Below, one piece after another: positions 8,842 to 17,578 of a DNA stretch of 44,565 nt. Position 1 is the first letter of the stretch; each line of letters opens with the position of its first letter. Below the pieces are notes generated by a model. It saw nothing but the letters and a program-made list of their open reading frames with translations. It searched no databases and was not told where the DNA came from. The translations under genes were made by a program, and so were the position numbers. The stretch is from contig JAVVHE010000023.1 of NCBI GenBank assembly GCA_032249695.1, positions 1 to 44,565 on the forward strand, written 5' to 3'. This stretch comes from JAVVHE01 sp032249695. Its GTDB lineage: Bacteria > Pseudomonadota > Alphaproteobacteria > Sphingomonadales > Sphingomonadaceae.

Positions 8842-9441
8842 TTATCCTTTTCCGGGCACATTTCTCCGCCGGGGATCGCGGAAGCGAAAACTCGCCGAAT
8901 CCACGGGAATATTGAACCGCAAATCCTGCAGCTCGACGTTCGTGCGGTGGCCCTGCGCGTCGATGACGCGCCAGCCCGCCAGACGCACGCCCGCGGGCGC
9001 AGCCGAATCGCGCACGAAACGGAGCGTCGTGACGCCATATTCGGGATGTTTCGGGTCGCGTGCCTCGATCGCGATCTGGCCGGGTGGCGCATCGACCGTG
9101 CGCGCGAACGCCGCCACGTCGATCGTCGGATCGAGCAGGATGCCGAGCGGCGTGCCGCGGATCGGGTAGGCTGTCACCTGATCGACCTCATAGTCGACGA
9201 AATTGACGACGCGCCCGTCTCCGACGATGAGAATCGGCGCTTTGTCGAACTGCAGCCGCACGCGTCCCGGCCTCTGCAGCACCAGCTTGCCGTGCAGCAC
9301 CTGGCCGCCCTCGGCGGCCTGGGTGAAGTCGGCGGTCATCGTGTGGATGGCGGCGAGGTGTGCGCGCACCTCGTCGAGCGGAGCAGCGTGGGCCGGGGCG
9401 GCAATCGCCATGGCCGCGAGCATCAGAGGCAAGCGGATCAT
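8842..9441 (-). CDS. lolA: outer-membrane lipoprotein carrier LolA
   Basis: A 199-aa periplasmic chaperone that takes lipoproteins from LolCDE and delivers them to the outer membrane. An N-terminal signal peptide is evident (MIRLPLMLAAMAIAAPAHA, cleavage before APLDEV). The mature part starts with the LolA pattern of an amphipathic helix followed by TMTADFTQ, then alternating beta strands (LHGKLVLQRPGRVRLQFD, PILIVGDGRVV). It belongs to the LolA-like family typical of alphaproteobacteria, which lacks the LolB partner of enterobacteria. It lies downstream of ftsK and a two-component pair on the same strand. Confidence 0.9.
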   Translation of the reverse strand: MIRLPLMLAAMAIAAPAHAAPLDEVRAHLAAIHTMTADFTQAAEGGQVLHGKLVLQRPGRVRLQFDKAPILIVGDGRVVNFVDYEVDQVTAYPIRGTPLGILLDPTIDVAAFARTVDAPPGQIAIEARDPKHPEYGVTTLRFVRDSAAPAGVRLAGWRVIDAQGHRTNVELQDLRFNIPVDSASFRFRDPRRRNVPGKG

Positions 9442-9486
9442 TGTCGCGCCGTAGAGCAGACGCGTTGAACTCGCTCTGAACCCCTT

Positions 9487-9846
9487 TCAGCCAACGCCCA
9501 GCGCTCGTGCAGCGGCGATCAGCTCGGACGGGCTGAACGGTTTGCGGAACAGGCGGCTGCCGGGGACCATCCGCACGGGCTCGGCGGTGTAACCGGTCGC
9601 GAAAATCACCGGCAGCTCGGGCCGCAGCTCCCGCGCGCGTTCGGCGAGATCGAAGCCGTCGAGCGCGCCGGGCAGGCGGATGTCGGTGAACAGCAGGTCG
9701 CACGGCGCGCCATTCGCAAGCGCACGCTCGGCGGTTTCGGCGTCCTCGGCTTCGGTGACGACAAAGCCCGCATCCTCGAACTCGGCGACGATCACCTCGC
9801 GGATCAACGCCTCGTCCTCGACGATGAACACGACCGGTGCGCTCAT
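9487..9846 (-). CDS. stand-alone response regulator (REC only)
   Basis: A 119-aa receiver domain with no output domain. The acidic pocket (Glu10, Asp11), phospho-acceptor Asp55 in FTDIRLPG, Thr84 and Lys102 in RKPF are all present. The REC type, with an SRLFRKPF tail, is common beside hybrid-like HisKA kinases with an AHDFNN H-box. Its ATG overlaps the stop of the upstream kinase gene (ATGA), so the two are co-translated and are the probable cognate pair. Lacking an output domain, it must act by protein contact or phosphotransfer. Confidence 0.9.
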   Translation of the reverse strand: MSAPVVFIVEDEALIREVIVAEFEDAGFVVTEAEDAETAERALANGAPCDLLFTDIRLPGALDGFDLAERARELRPELPVIFATGYTAEPVRMVPGSRLFRKPFSPSELIAAARALGVG

Positions 9847-11021
9847 CCAGCCCTCGGCAGCAGCAGCGATACGGTGGTTCCCACGCCCGGAGCGCTCGTC
9901 AGGCGCACGTCGCCGCCCGATTGGGTGATGAAGCCATAGACCTGCGCCAGCCCGAGACCGGTTCCTTTCCCGACGGGCTTGGTCGTGAAGAACGGCTCGA
10001 ACGCGCGTTCGCGCACCTCGTCGCTCATGCCCTCGCCCTCATCCTCGATGCGCAGCTCGACCGCGTCGGAGCCTTCCAGCGCATCCGGCACGTTCCTCGC
10101 GACGAGCGCGATGCGACCGCCGTCGGCCGAGGCATCGCGCGCATTGACGATCAGGTTCAGGATTGCAGCCTCCATCTGGCTGGCGTCAACCGTTACCGAC
10201 CACAGAGCAGGCTCAACGTTCAGTTCGATGCGAATATCCCTCGCCGAAGCTTGCGCCATCTGGACCACGCGGTGAAGAATCGGGCCGAGCGCCTGCGTGT
10301 CGGGCGCAAGCGGTGTGCGCCGAGCGAATGCCAGCAACTGGCCAGTCAGCATCGCGGCGCGGTCGGCGCCCTCGCGCGCTCGGCCAAGTGCTTTCGCAGC
10401 AGTTTCGGGATCGTGCGCGATGAAGCGGTTGGCCCGCTCGATATTGGCGCTGACAACCATCATCAGGTTGTTGAAATCGTGCGCGATGCCGCCGGTCAAC
10501 TGACCGATTGCATCCATCTTCTGTACATGTCGCAGAGCCTCCTCGGCGCGGATGCGCTCGGCGGTCTCGCGCTCAAGCCGCTTGTAGGCGAGGTCGCGCT
10601 CGGCGACACGATCGGAGAGCGCGGCGTTCGCGGCTGCGAGCATCGAGGGCGACGGCAGCGCGAGCGCCTTCGGCAGCAGCGGCCACAGCGCAAACGCTAC
10701 GCCGATTGAGAACACCGCGGTCAGCGCCTTGACGATCGCCTCCAGCCCGTAGTCGGCGTGCCACACGGTCCAGATCGAGAAGAAGTGCGTCAGCCCGCAC
10801 AGCAGGATGAAGCCCGCGAACAGCCATACCATCCAGCCGAACACCATGTCCTTGCGCGCCGACAGGAAGCGCGCAAGCGCCAGCGGGATGGAGAAATAGG
10901 CCAGCCCGATGATCGCGTCGGACGTGACGTGCGTCCAGATGAGTTCGGGAAAGACGAGGCAGTAGCCATGCGGTGCCAGCGCTCCGCCAGCAGCGAACAG
11001 CCGGTTCACGTAGTCAAGCAC
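9843..11021 (-). CDS. ethylene-receptor-like sensor histidine kinase
   Basis: A 392-aa membrane sensor kinase. Residues ~28-120 form three transmembrane helices closely resembling the ethylene-binding domain of plant ETR1: AYFSIPL in the first helix and GFILLCGLTHF in the second. Asp35, Tyr42, Ile45, Pro46, Ile72, Cys75 and His79 line up, at constant spacing, with ETR1 Asp25, Tyr32, Ile35, Pro36, Ile62, Cys65 and His69; Cys65/His69 bind copper in ETR1. A coiled coil (~130-165) leads to HisKA with His181 (GGIAHDFNN) and a HATPase domain (NLIVNARDA, FFTTKPVGKGTGLGL). It lacks the GAF domain of ETR1. The REC gene follows with a 4-bp overlap. Ligand (ethylene, copper state or other) is unknown. 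Confidence 0.88.
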   Translation of the reverse strand: MLDYVNRLFAAGGALAPHGYCLVFPELIWTHVTSDAIIGLAYFSIPLALARFLSARKDMVFGWMVWLFAGFILLCGLTHFFSIWTVWHADYGLEAIVKALTAVFSIGVAFALWPLLPKALALPSPSMLAAANAALSDRVAERDLAYKRLERETAERIRAEEALRHVQKMDAIGQLTGGIAHDFNNLMMVVSANIERANRFIAHDPETAAKALGRAREGADRAAMLTGQLLAFARRTPLAPDTQALGPILHRVVQMAQASARDIRIELNVEPALWSVTVDASQMEAAILNLIVNARDASADGGRIALVARNVPDALEGSDAVELRIEDEGEGMSDEVRERAFEPFFTTKPVGKGTGLGLAQVYGFITQSGGDVRLTSAPGVGTTVSLLLPRAG

Positions 11022-11113
11022 AGGTCGTTCGGCCTCCGCACCGGCACTGGCCGGCCGGGCGAAGCCACCTTAACCGGCAGGTCGCCTTTAGGAAATGTGT
11101 AGGCTGCGACCCG

Positions 11114-13432
11114 TTACAGCCGCCGACCGTCGCGGTCGACCAGCACCTCGCGGCGGCCGACATGATCGGGCGGGCTGACGATGCCGCGCTGCTCCAGCTC
11201 GTCGATCAGCCGCGCTGCGTTGTTGTAGCCAATGCGGAAATGGCGCTGCAGGTACGAGGTCGACGCCTTCTGCGTCTCCGCGACCAGCTGCGTGGCTTTG
11301 TCGATCAGGTCGGCTTCCTCTCCGCCCGATTCGACGCCGCCGCCCGGCTTACCCGGCGGGCTGAGGCCCAGTGGATCGTCGCCCGGCGACGGATCCTCGG
11401 TCACGTCGGAGACGTAGTCGGGTCGTCCCTGCGCCTTCCAGTGCGCGGCAACGCGCTCAACCTCGTCGTCGCTGACGAACGGCCCGTGCACGCGCACCAC
11501 CTGCTTGCCACCGGGCATGTAGAGCATGTCGCCCTTGCCCAGCAGCTGCTCGGCGCCCTGCTCGCCAAGGATCGTGCGGCTGTCGATCTTCGACGTGACC
11601 TGGAAGCTGATGCGCGTCGGCAGGCTGGCCTTGATCGTGCCGGTGACGACGTCGACCGAGGGACGCTGCGTCGCGAGAATCAGGTGGATGCCGGCCGCCC
11701 GCGCCTTCTGCGCCAGCCGCTGGATTAGATAGTCAATCTCCTTGCCGGCAACCATCATCAAGTCGGCGAGCTCGTCGACCACCACGACGATATGCGGCAG
11801 CGGCTCGTAGTCGAACGTCTGCTCCTCGAATTGCTGCTCGCCCGTGACGGGGTCGAAGCCGGTCTGCACGCGGCGGACGAAGGGCTGGCCCTCGACGCGG
11901 CGGTCGCGCACCGTCTGATTAAACCCGGCGAGGCTGCGCACGCCGATCGAGGCCATCATGCGATAGCGCTCTTCCATCTGCTCAACCGCCCATTTAAGCG
12001 CGCGCACAGCCTTCGGTGGCTCGATGACGACAGGGGCCAGCAGATGCGGAATGTCGTCATAGACCGACAGCTCCAGCTGCTTCGGGTCGATCATGATCAG
12101 GCGGCACTGCTCGGGCGTCAGCCGGTAGAGCAGGCTGAGGATCATCGCGTTCAAGCCCACCGACTTGCCCGATCCGGTGGTGCCCGCAATCAACAGATGC
12201 GGCATCGGCGACAGGTCGGCGATGACGGGATCGCCCGCGATATTCTTGCCGAGCACCAGCGGCAGCGTGACGCGCGCGTCCTGGAAGCCCGGGCTCGCCA
12301 GCAGCTCGGACAGGCTTACCATCTCGCGCATGGCGTTGGGCAGTTCGATGCCGATGATCGTACGCCCGGGTACGATCGCCACGCGCGCCGACACCGCGGA
12401 CATCGATCGGGCGATATCGTCGGCCAGCCCGATCACGCGGCTCGCCTTGATGCCCGCTGCGGGTTCGAGCTCGTACATCGTGACGACTGGCCCGGCGCGG
12501 ACATGCACGATCTCGCCGTCCACGCCGTAGTCGGCGAGCACCTGCTCGAGCATCCGCGCGTTTTCCTGCAGGATCGCCGGATCGATGTCGGCCGATTGCG
12601 GCGGCGGCGGCTTCAGCAGCGACAGCGGCGGCAGGCGAGGGGACTGGTTGCTGTCAAGCGGCAGCGCGAATTGCTGGCGTGGGCGGGTGTCGATCTTGGC
12701 TGCGGTGCGGTCGGACTGGGTAGGGCGGTCGCCCACCTCGGTTCGTTCCAGTGCGGTGGCGCGCGGCGTGGCAAGTTCGTCGGCGGCCTCGCGGGGCGCG
12801 CTCGCGCGGGGAGAGCGCGGTTGAACGAAGGCGGGCGCCTCGGCCCGGCGCGTGCGGAGACGCTTCAGCGAGCGCCAGTCCGCCGGCCCGGCGCCGCAGG
12901 CGGCCGCCAGCAGCGTGAAGCCGCTCAGCGCGAACAATATTGCGGTCGCGGGTTCCGCGTAGAGCACCGCCTGAGGCCCGATGCGCGTAACGAGCGAGGC
13001 CGCCGACGCAGCCGCCGCGCTTCCGGCGACCCCGCCCAGCCCCGCGGGCAGACCCGGTGCGCCGATGCCGATCGAGGAAAGACATCCTGCCAGCGCCAGC
13101 GAAGCGAGCGCTCCGGCGAGTGTCAGCCGCGCGGGGTGGCTCACCCGCTGGCCAGCGAGCCGCCGCCCGCCGAGCGCCAGAGGCAGCAGCACCAAAGCGC
13201 CGGCGCCGAGGCCCAGCAGCTGCAATGCCGCATCGGCCCACAGCGCGCCCACGCTGCCCAGCCAGTTGCGAGGGCCGCCCGCGGCCGACACGTTCCAAGC
13301 GCTGTCGCTGGCATGATAGCTGGCGAGCGCGAGGCCGAGCGCCAGCCCGAGCGCGATGAGGCCGAACCCCTCCGCCCGACGGCGCACCCGAAGGCCGGGC
13401 CGAGCGCCCGTAACACTGACCGCCTGCGCCAT
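11114..13432 (-). CDS. ftsK: DNA translocase FtsK
   Basis: A 772-aa FtsK/SpoIIIE-family motor that pumps chromosomal DNA through the closing septum and triggers XerCD recombination at dif. The N-terminus has about four transmembrane segments (first ~200 residues), followed by a ~90-residue Arg/Pro-rich linker. The translocase part contains the Walker A motif GTTGSGKSVG near residue 420, a Walker B region (IVVVVDELADLMM), and RAAGIHLILATQRPS. A C-terminal winged-helix gamma domain (from ~700) ends FRIGYNNAARLIDELEQRGIV, which reads the KOPS sequence. Length is normal for alphaproteobacteria. It is the last housekeeping gene before the catabolic island. Confidence 0.96.
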   Translation of the reverse strand: MAQAVSVTGARPGLRVRRRAEGFGLIALGLALGLALASYHASDSAWNVSAAGGPRNWLGSVGALWADAALQLLGLGAGALVLLPLALGGRRLAGQRVSHPARLTLAGALASLALAGCLSSIGIGAPGLPAGLGGVAGSAAAASAASLVTRIGPQAVLYAEPATAILFALSGFTLLAAACGAGPADWRSLKRLRTRRAEAPAFVQPRSPRASAPREAADELATPRATALERTEVGDRPTQSDRTAAKIDTRPRQQFALPLDSNQSPRLPPLSLLKPPPPQSADIDPAILQENARMLEQVLADYGVDGEIVHVRAGPVVTMYELEPAAGIKASRVIGLADDIARSMSAVSARVAIVPGRTIIGIELPNAMREMVSLSELLASPGFQDARVTLPLVLGKNIAGDPVIADLSPMPHLLIAGTTGSGKSVGLNAMILSLLYRLTPEQCRLIMIDPKQLELSVYDDIPHLLAPVVIEPPKAVRALKWAVEQMEERYRMMASIGVRSLAGFNQTVRDRRVEGQPFVRRVQTGFDPVTGEQQFEEQTFDYEPLPHIVVVVDELADLMMVAGKEIDYLIQRLAQKARAAGIHLILATQRPSVDVVTGTIKASLPTRISFQVTSKIDSRTILGEQGAEQLLGKGDMLYMPGGKQVVRVHGPFVSDDEVERVAAHWKAQGRPDYVSDVTEDPSPGDDPLGLSPPGKPGGGVESGGEEADLIDKATQLVAETQKASTSYLQRHFRIGYNNAARLIDELEQRGIVSPPDHVGRREVLVDRDGRRL

Positions 13433-13537
13433 ATTACACCCGCGTACTTCAAGCGCCGGGCACGCCGTCCCGGCGAACAGAGCATGAATCAGTGGACGCG
13501 CTGGCGCAAGTCCGCGGGCAGGTTGTCCACAGGGGTG

Positions 13538-14008
13538 CTAGGCCGAAGCTGCGGCGCTGACGCGCATCTCATCGCACAAGGTCCGCCCAGCAGGCACGCC
13601 ACCTTCGAACCACTGCCAGGTGCGCGCCCGGGCGTCGCCTGACGGCGCGAGCGTTATCGTCTCGATCATGAAGAGGCCCGGACGGTCCCTGTACTCCAGC
13701 CGCAGCATAAGCACGCCGCCGCGCGTCTCCCAGCCCTCCCCGTGGAAGCGATCGGTATCCCAGCGGATCAGCGCGCCTTCGAGCACACCGCCGAAGCTGC
13801 GTTCAACGGTGCGCCCGTCCGACCAGGTCATGCGGTTGTGCTGGATGTAACAATAAGGGCCGGAGTCTGGGAACTCGCAGCGCGTCCAGGTGCGATGCTC
13901 GTCGGCCAGTTGCCCGTCGGCATCGAGCCAGCGATAGACGCCGTCCCACGCGCCCTCATGCGCGAACAGCGCCGGCAGCGCGGCGCGCGTTGCCACGCGC
14001 AAGCTCAC
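13538..14008 (-). CDS. DUF3598/lipocalin-like protein, paralogue A
   Basis: A 156-aa soluble protein. The start is set at GTG 14008, which overlaps the aldehyde dehydrogenase stop as GTGA; the longer open frame upstream is antisense-like repeats. It is a clear paralogue of the protein at 19718-20227: both begin with a HEGxWDGVY motif, then a D/N-A-x-G turn, DEHR, and end with a TWxW...(R)T segment. The tryptophan-rich alternating pattern suggests a beta barrel of the DUF3598 or lipocalin kind; I recognise the family only at that level. No catalytic residues can be assigned. It may bind or isomerise a pathway intermediate. Last gene of the minus-strand arm of the island. Confidence 0.7.
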   Translation of the reverse strand: MSLRVATRAALPALFAHEGAWDGVYRWLDADGQLADEHRTWTRCEFPDSGPYCYIQHNRMTWSDGRTVERSFGGVLEGALIRWDTDRFHGEGWETRGGVLMLRLEYRDRPGLFMIETITLAPSGDARARTWQWFEGGVPAGRTLCDEMRVSAAASA

Positions 14009-15432
14009 CGCCACACATCCTCCGCGTACGCGCTGAGGGTTAGGGGGGTGGTGGTTTGGATTAGTAGGGCTTGGCGGCGGAGGAAGCGGAGGAGACCGCT
14101 TTCGCCCATGCGCGAGGGGCCGAGGCCCGACAGGCCGAAGCTGGTCTTTTCGGCGTCCCACACCATGCTGGTGAGCGAGCCGTCGTTGACGCTGACCGCC
14201 CCGGCGCGCAGCCGGGCCGCGACTGCGACGGCCTCCTCGGCGGTTCCGGCGAGGACGGCCGCGCTGAGACCGAACGCGCCCGCGTTCGCCAGCGCAACCG
14301 CCTCGTCGATGCTGCCGAACTCGGTCACCGGGACGACCGGGCCGAACGTCTCTTCGGTCATCAGCGCGCAATCGCGCGGCACCTCCGCAACGACCGTCGG
14401 CATCAGCCACAGCCCGCCGCCGTGGTTCGCCACCCGGCCGCCCGTCAGCAGCTTCGCTCCGCGCGCCACCGCGTCGTCGATCTGCGCCTCTACGATCGAC
14501 GCCTGCCGCTCGAAGATGAACGGCCCAAGCTCACCCGTGGCGATGTCGTCGGCATTCAGCCGCACCTGCCGCGCCTGCGCGATCAGCGAGGCGAGGAACA
14601 CGTCCGCGATCTCGCGTGCCACATACACCCGCTCGATCGACTGGCACGCCTGGCCGGTGTTGAGCACGCTCGCCCTGAGCGCGATCCCCGCAGCGCGCAC
14701 CGGATCGGCGCTCGCCAGCACGATCATCGGGTCCTTGCCGCCCAGCTCCAGGCTGCACGGCACGAACGCGCTGGCCGCGGCGGCGGCGACCGTGCGGCCG
14801 GTGGCGACCGATCCGGTGAAGCACACATAATCGACCTCGCCGACGAGCGCTGCTCCGGTCTCGCCGTCGCCTTCGATGACCGTCAGCACGGCTGCGACCT
14901 CGGGCACCTCGGCGATGGCTGCGGCGAGCGGGCCGATGAAGCGCGGCGTCACTTCGCTGGGCTTGACGACCACCGCGCAGCCCGCGGCGAGCGCGGGGAT
15001 CGCGTCGATCAGGGCCAGCGTCAGCGGGAAGTTCCACGGGCTGATCGCGCCGACGAGCGGGTAGGGGTGCAGGCGCGTTGCCACGCGGATGCCGGGCGTG
15101 GCGCTGGCGCGCTCCTCGCCGGCGGCGCGCGCGATGAGCGCGGGCGCAAGCGCGGCCCAGCGGTCGATCAGGCGCACGGTGCCATCAACCTCGACATGGG
15201 AGATCGCGCGGCGGCCGGTGTCGGTGGTGAGCGCGGCGGCGATGGAGTCGCGGTGGCGCCGCACGGCTGCGGCGAGGCTGGAGAGCGCGGCGGCCCGGCC
15301 ATCCGGCCCCAGCGCTTCCCACGCAGGCTGTGCCGCACGCAGGCGGGCTGCGGTGGCGGCCAGCTCGACCGCGCGGAGCGGGCGGATCTGGTAGTCGGCG
15401 GCGCCGGTGCGCGGGTTACGGACGGGCAGCAT
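14005..15432 (-). CDS. NAD(P)-dependent aldehyde dehydrogenase
   Basis: A 475-aa member of the aldehyde dehydrogenase superfamily, oxidising an aldehyde to the acid. Visible are PWNFP (132-136), Lys157 of the cofactor site, FTGS (205-208), the general base Glu229 in LELGGK and nucleophile Cys263 in GQACQS, followed by EETFGPV. The start is placed at ATG 15432, giving the standard family length; a 67-codon upstream extension is Arg/Pro-rich and unlike ALDH. Substrate cannot be told from sequence. Position after two PuuE-like hydrolases and before the DUF3598-like gene (4-bp overlap) points to an aldehyde intermediate of the island's pathway. Confidence 0.9.
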   Translation of the reverse strand: MLPVRNPRTGAADYQIRPLRAVELAATAARLRAAQPAWEALGPDGRAAALSSLAAAVRRHRDSIAAALTTDTGRRAISHVEVDGTVRLIDRWAALAPALIARAAGEERASATPGIRVATRLHPYPLVGAISPWNFPLTLALIDAIPALAAGCAVVVKPSEVTPRFIGPLAAAIAEVPEVAAVLTVIEGDGETGAALVGEVDYVCFTGSVATGRTVAAAAASAFVPCSLELGGKDPMIVLASADPVRAAGIALRASVLNTGQACQSIERVYVAREIADVFLASLIAQARQVRLNADDIATGELGPFIFERQASIVEAQIDDAVARGAKLLTGGRVANHGGGLWLMPTVVAEVPRDCALMTEETFGPVVPVTEFGSIDEAVALANAGAFGLSAAVLAGTAEEAVAVAARLRAGAVSVNDGSLTSMVWDAEKTSFGLSGLGPSRMGESGLLRFLRRQALLIQTTTPLTLSAYAEDVWR

Positions 15433-15633
15433 GGGGGGCGGAGGGCGGCTGGGGAACGGGACGTGGTCGACGCGGCCCCTGGCGGCGGGCCGGAGCGACT
15501 TCGCCGGTGGTGCGCAGCGCTGGCGTTCGCGGGGCCTGTCGGTCGGGCGGGCGGGCGACCGCCGGGCGAGCCTCGTTCGGGCCTCCCCGCGGCGCAAGGC
15601 GGGGTGCTGCGGGCGCGGGCGCGGGCGCGACAC

Positions 15634-16563
15634 TCATCGATCGTTCTCCGGCTGCTGCCTCGCCCATGCGTCAACGATCTCCCCGCCGGGCGCCACCCAT
15701 GCTTCCGGCCGCGCTGCAAGACGGGCGAGCAAATGCTCAAGCGCATGAATGCGATAGGGCAGGCCCATGATGTAGGGCGTGAGATGGATCGGCAGCATCC
15801 GCCCGCCGCGCCCGCGCTCAGCCTCGGCGGCGAGCCAGTCGAAGGCGTCGCTCAGCTGCTCGGCCCAAGACTCCGCGGAGGCGGCCTGCGTCAGGACGAT
15901 CTGACGGTCGCTCAGCTCGTGGTTGAGCGGCAGGTTGATGAGCCCGTTCGCGAACGCCCAGGGCAGTTCGTCGTTGGGCCAGTCGGCGCACCAGCCGATG
16001 CCGGCCTCGCGCAGCAGCCGGTGCGTCGCCCACGATTGCGAGCGCGCGATCGACAGCCAACCGCGCGGCCGCCCCGCGCCCGCCGCTTCCAGCCGTGCGA
16101 GCGTCTGGGCGATCAGCGCGCGTTCGGCCTCTTCGGAAAGGCTGCTGTCGATGGTGCCGTTCATGTCGGTCGCGTGCGCGACGATCTCGTGCCCGCCGCC
16201 GCGGATGGCGGCGATCAGCTCGGGGCAGCGCTCGGCGACTGCGGCGTTCGCCGCGAAGCTGGCGCGCACGCCCGCCTGTCGCAGCGCATCGAGGATGCGC
16301 CACACCCCGACGCGCAGGCCGTAATCGCGCGCGGTGTAGTGGCGGTAGTCGGGGTAGGGCGTGACCATGTGCCCCGGCGCGCGGAACGGCGTGTCGGCGG
16401 GAGTGATCGGAAACCATTCGAGGCTGACGCACACCCACAGCGCGACCGAGCCCCGCGGCCAGCGCACCGCGGGGCGCGCGTGGAGGTTGGACCACGGATA
16501 TAGCTCGTGATCGTAACCGTGGCGGCGGCGCGGGTAGGCAAGGTAGGCGGGGTCGAGCGGCAT
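15634..16563 (-). CDS. PuuE-like polysaccharide-deacetylase-family hydrolase 1
   Basis: A 309-aa protein of the NodB/polysaccharide-deacetylase superfamily without a signal peptide, so cytoplasmic. Key stretches are SLEWFP in the first barrel strand, VAHATDMNG (the H-x-x-x-D/N site) and HLTPYIMGLPYR near the end. The pattern resembles allantoinase PuuE and related ring-opening amidohydrolases more than secreted chitin-type deacetylases. The start ATG 16563 gives DPAYLAYPRRRHGYDHELYPW, close to the start of related proteins. It is one of three such enzymes in the island; the other two are at 16694-17578 and 36779-37645. Substrate unknown; opening of a cyclic imide or hydantoin-type ring is inference. 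Confidence 0.8.
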   Translation of the reverse strand: MPLDPAYLAYPRRRHGYDHELYPWSNLHARPAVRWPRGSVALWVCVSLEWFPITPADTPFRAPGHMVTPYPDYRHYTARDYGLRVGVWRILDALRQAGVRASFAANAAVAERCPELIAAIRGGGHEIVAHATDMNGTIDSSLSEEAERALIAQTLARLEAAGAGRPRGWLSIARSQSWATHRLLREAGIGWCADWPNDELPWAFANGLINLPLNHELSDRQIVLTQAASAESWAEQLSDAFDWLAAEAERGRGGRMLPIHLTPYIMGLPYRIHALEHLLARLAARPEAWVAPGGEIVDAWARQQPENDR

Positions 16564-16586
16564 CAGCCCAACTTCCCAACATGATG

Positions 16587-16656
16587 CATCCCGAACGTAT
16601 TTCGGGATGACGCCGCCGTGCGGAACTTCGCGCCGACGGAGCCGAAGCTGCTCCGT
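16587..16656. repeat. REP-like palindromic block between the two deacetylase genes
   Basis: Two hairpins fill the 130-bp gap: CATCCCGAA-CGTAT-TTCGGGATG (16587-16609, perfect 9-bp stem) and ACGGAG...CTCCGT (16636-16656). The GTCATCCCGAA/TTCGGGATGAC motif is the style of extragenic palindromes common in sphingomonad genomes. It may stabilise or divide the transcript. Confidence 0.6.
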
Positions 16657-16693
16657 GCAACGCCTTGGGAATGACATTGCGGTGCGGACCGCG

Positions 16694-17578
16694 TCACGCC
16701 GCTCCGCCCCGCGCCTGCACACTCCAGGCATCGACGATTGCACCCGCGGTCGCGATCCACGCGCGGCCGTCGCGCGCGATGTATTCCAGCGCGCGTTCGA
16801 ACGGGCCGATGCGGTGCGGCTGGCCGATCAGATAGGCGTGGAGCGGGATGCACATGACGGTCCCAGGCTCGGACGCCAGCCGATCATATTGCCGGATCAA
16901 CGCATCGGCATAGGCTCGCGGGCTCATGTTATAGATGAAGAAGCCATAGTGGTCGTTCACCTCCAGGCTGTAGGGAATGCTCGCCAGCCGCCCCGAGGCC
17001 ACGCGCACCTCCTGCACCTGGTCGTCGTGATACAGGTCGCAGGTGTAGTCGAAGCCGTATTCGGCGAGCAGGTCGAGCGTGCGCGGCGTGTGCGTCAGCG
17101 CTGGCGCAAGCCAGCCGCGGATGCGCTGGCCGGTGGCGGCGAGGACGGTCCGGATCGAATCCTCGATGATCGCGCGCTCCTGCGCCTCGTCCATCCCGTA
17201 GCTGTAGCGGGTGTTGTAGATGCCGTGGCTGAAGAACTCCCAGCCGCGCTGTCGGGCGTCCTCGACGATCTCGGGATGGTGCTGGCACATGGCGACCGAC
17301 AGGCTGACCGATCCGGGGAAGCCGTGTCGGGTCATCACGTCCGCCATGCGCCAGTGGCTCACCCGGTTGCCATGTTCGCGGTGGCCGAAGCCGACGACGT
17401 CGGGGTGCGGTCGCGCCCAGCTTTTGCGTTGCGGGTGGATCGGCGGGTCGATCTCGTAATATTCGAGGTTGGGCGCCACCCACACCGCGACGCTTTTCCC
17501 GCCGGGCCATGCGATCGACGGGCGCCCGCGCCAGGGCGACCAGTCGTAAAGCCCCGGATCGGGCGCTCCCTCGTTCAC
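16694..17578 (-). CDS. PuuE-like polysaccharide-deacetylase-family hydrolase 2
   Basis: A 294-aa cytoplasmic member of the same superfamily as its neighbour. The start is GTG 17578, overlapping the cysteine hydrolase stop as GTGA. Motifs are PNLEYYEID in the first strand, FFSHGIYNTRY at the metal-site region, WLAPALTHTP, and IPLHAYLIGQPHRI near the C-terminus. The canonical NodB T-F-D-D motif is replaced, as in PuuE-type enzymes. The length of ~290 aa matches PuuE allantoinases and, as I recall, bacterial cyclic imide hydrolases of this fold. It is coupled to a cysteine hydrolase, which would suit a ring-opening step followed by an amidase step. Confidence 0.82.
   Translation of the reverse strand: MNEGAPDPGLYDWSPWRGRPSIAWPGGKSVAVWVAPNLEYYEIDPPIHPQRKSWARPHPDVVGFGHREHGNRVSHWRMADVMTRHGFPGSVSLSVAMCQHHPEIVEDARQRGWEFFSHGIYNTRYSYGMDEAQERAIIEDSIRTVLAATGQRIRGWLAPALTHTPRTLDLLAEYGFDYTCDLYHDDQVQEVRVASGRLASIPYSLEVNDHYGFFIYNMSPRAYADALIRQYDRLASEPGTVMCIPLHAYLIGQPHRIGPFERALEYIARDGRAWIATAGAIVDAWSVQARGGAA

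Noticed and set aside
11792..13642. Very long plus-strand open frame (616 codons) opposite ftsK.
   Set aside because: Antisense shadow of a high-GC gene; Arg/Gln/Ala-rich with no family pattern.
15433..15633. N-terminal extension of the aldehyde dehydrogenase by 67 codons.
   Set aside because: Arg/Pro-rich and unlike ALDH; ATG 15432 gives the standard family length.
15416..15637. A minus-strand frame of ~73 codons whose ATG overlaps the deacetylase 1 stop as ATGA and which runs into the aldehyde dehydrogenase start.
   Set aside because: The product is almost only Pro, Ala and Arg with no hydrophobic core or family likeness; such frames arise by chance in GC-rich DNA. The coupling makes it worth a note only.
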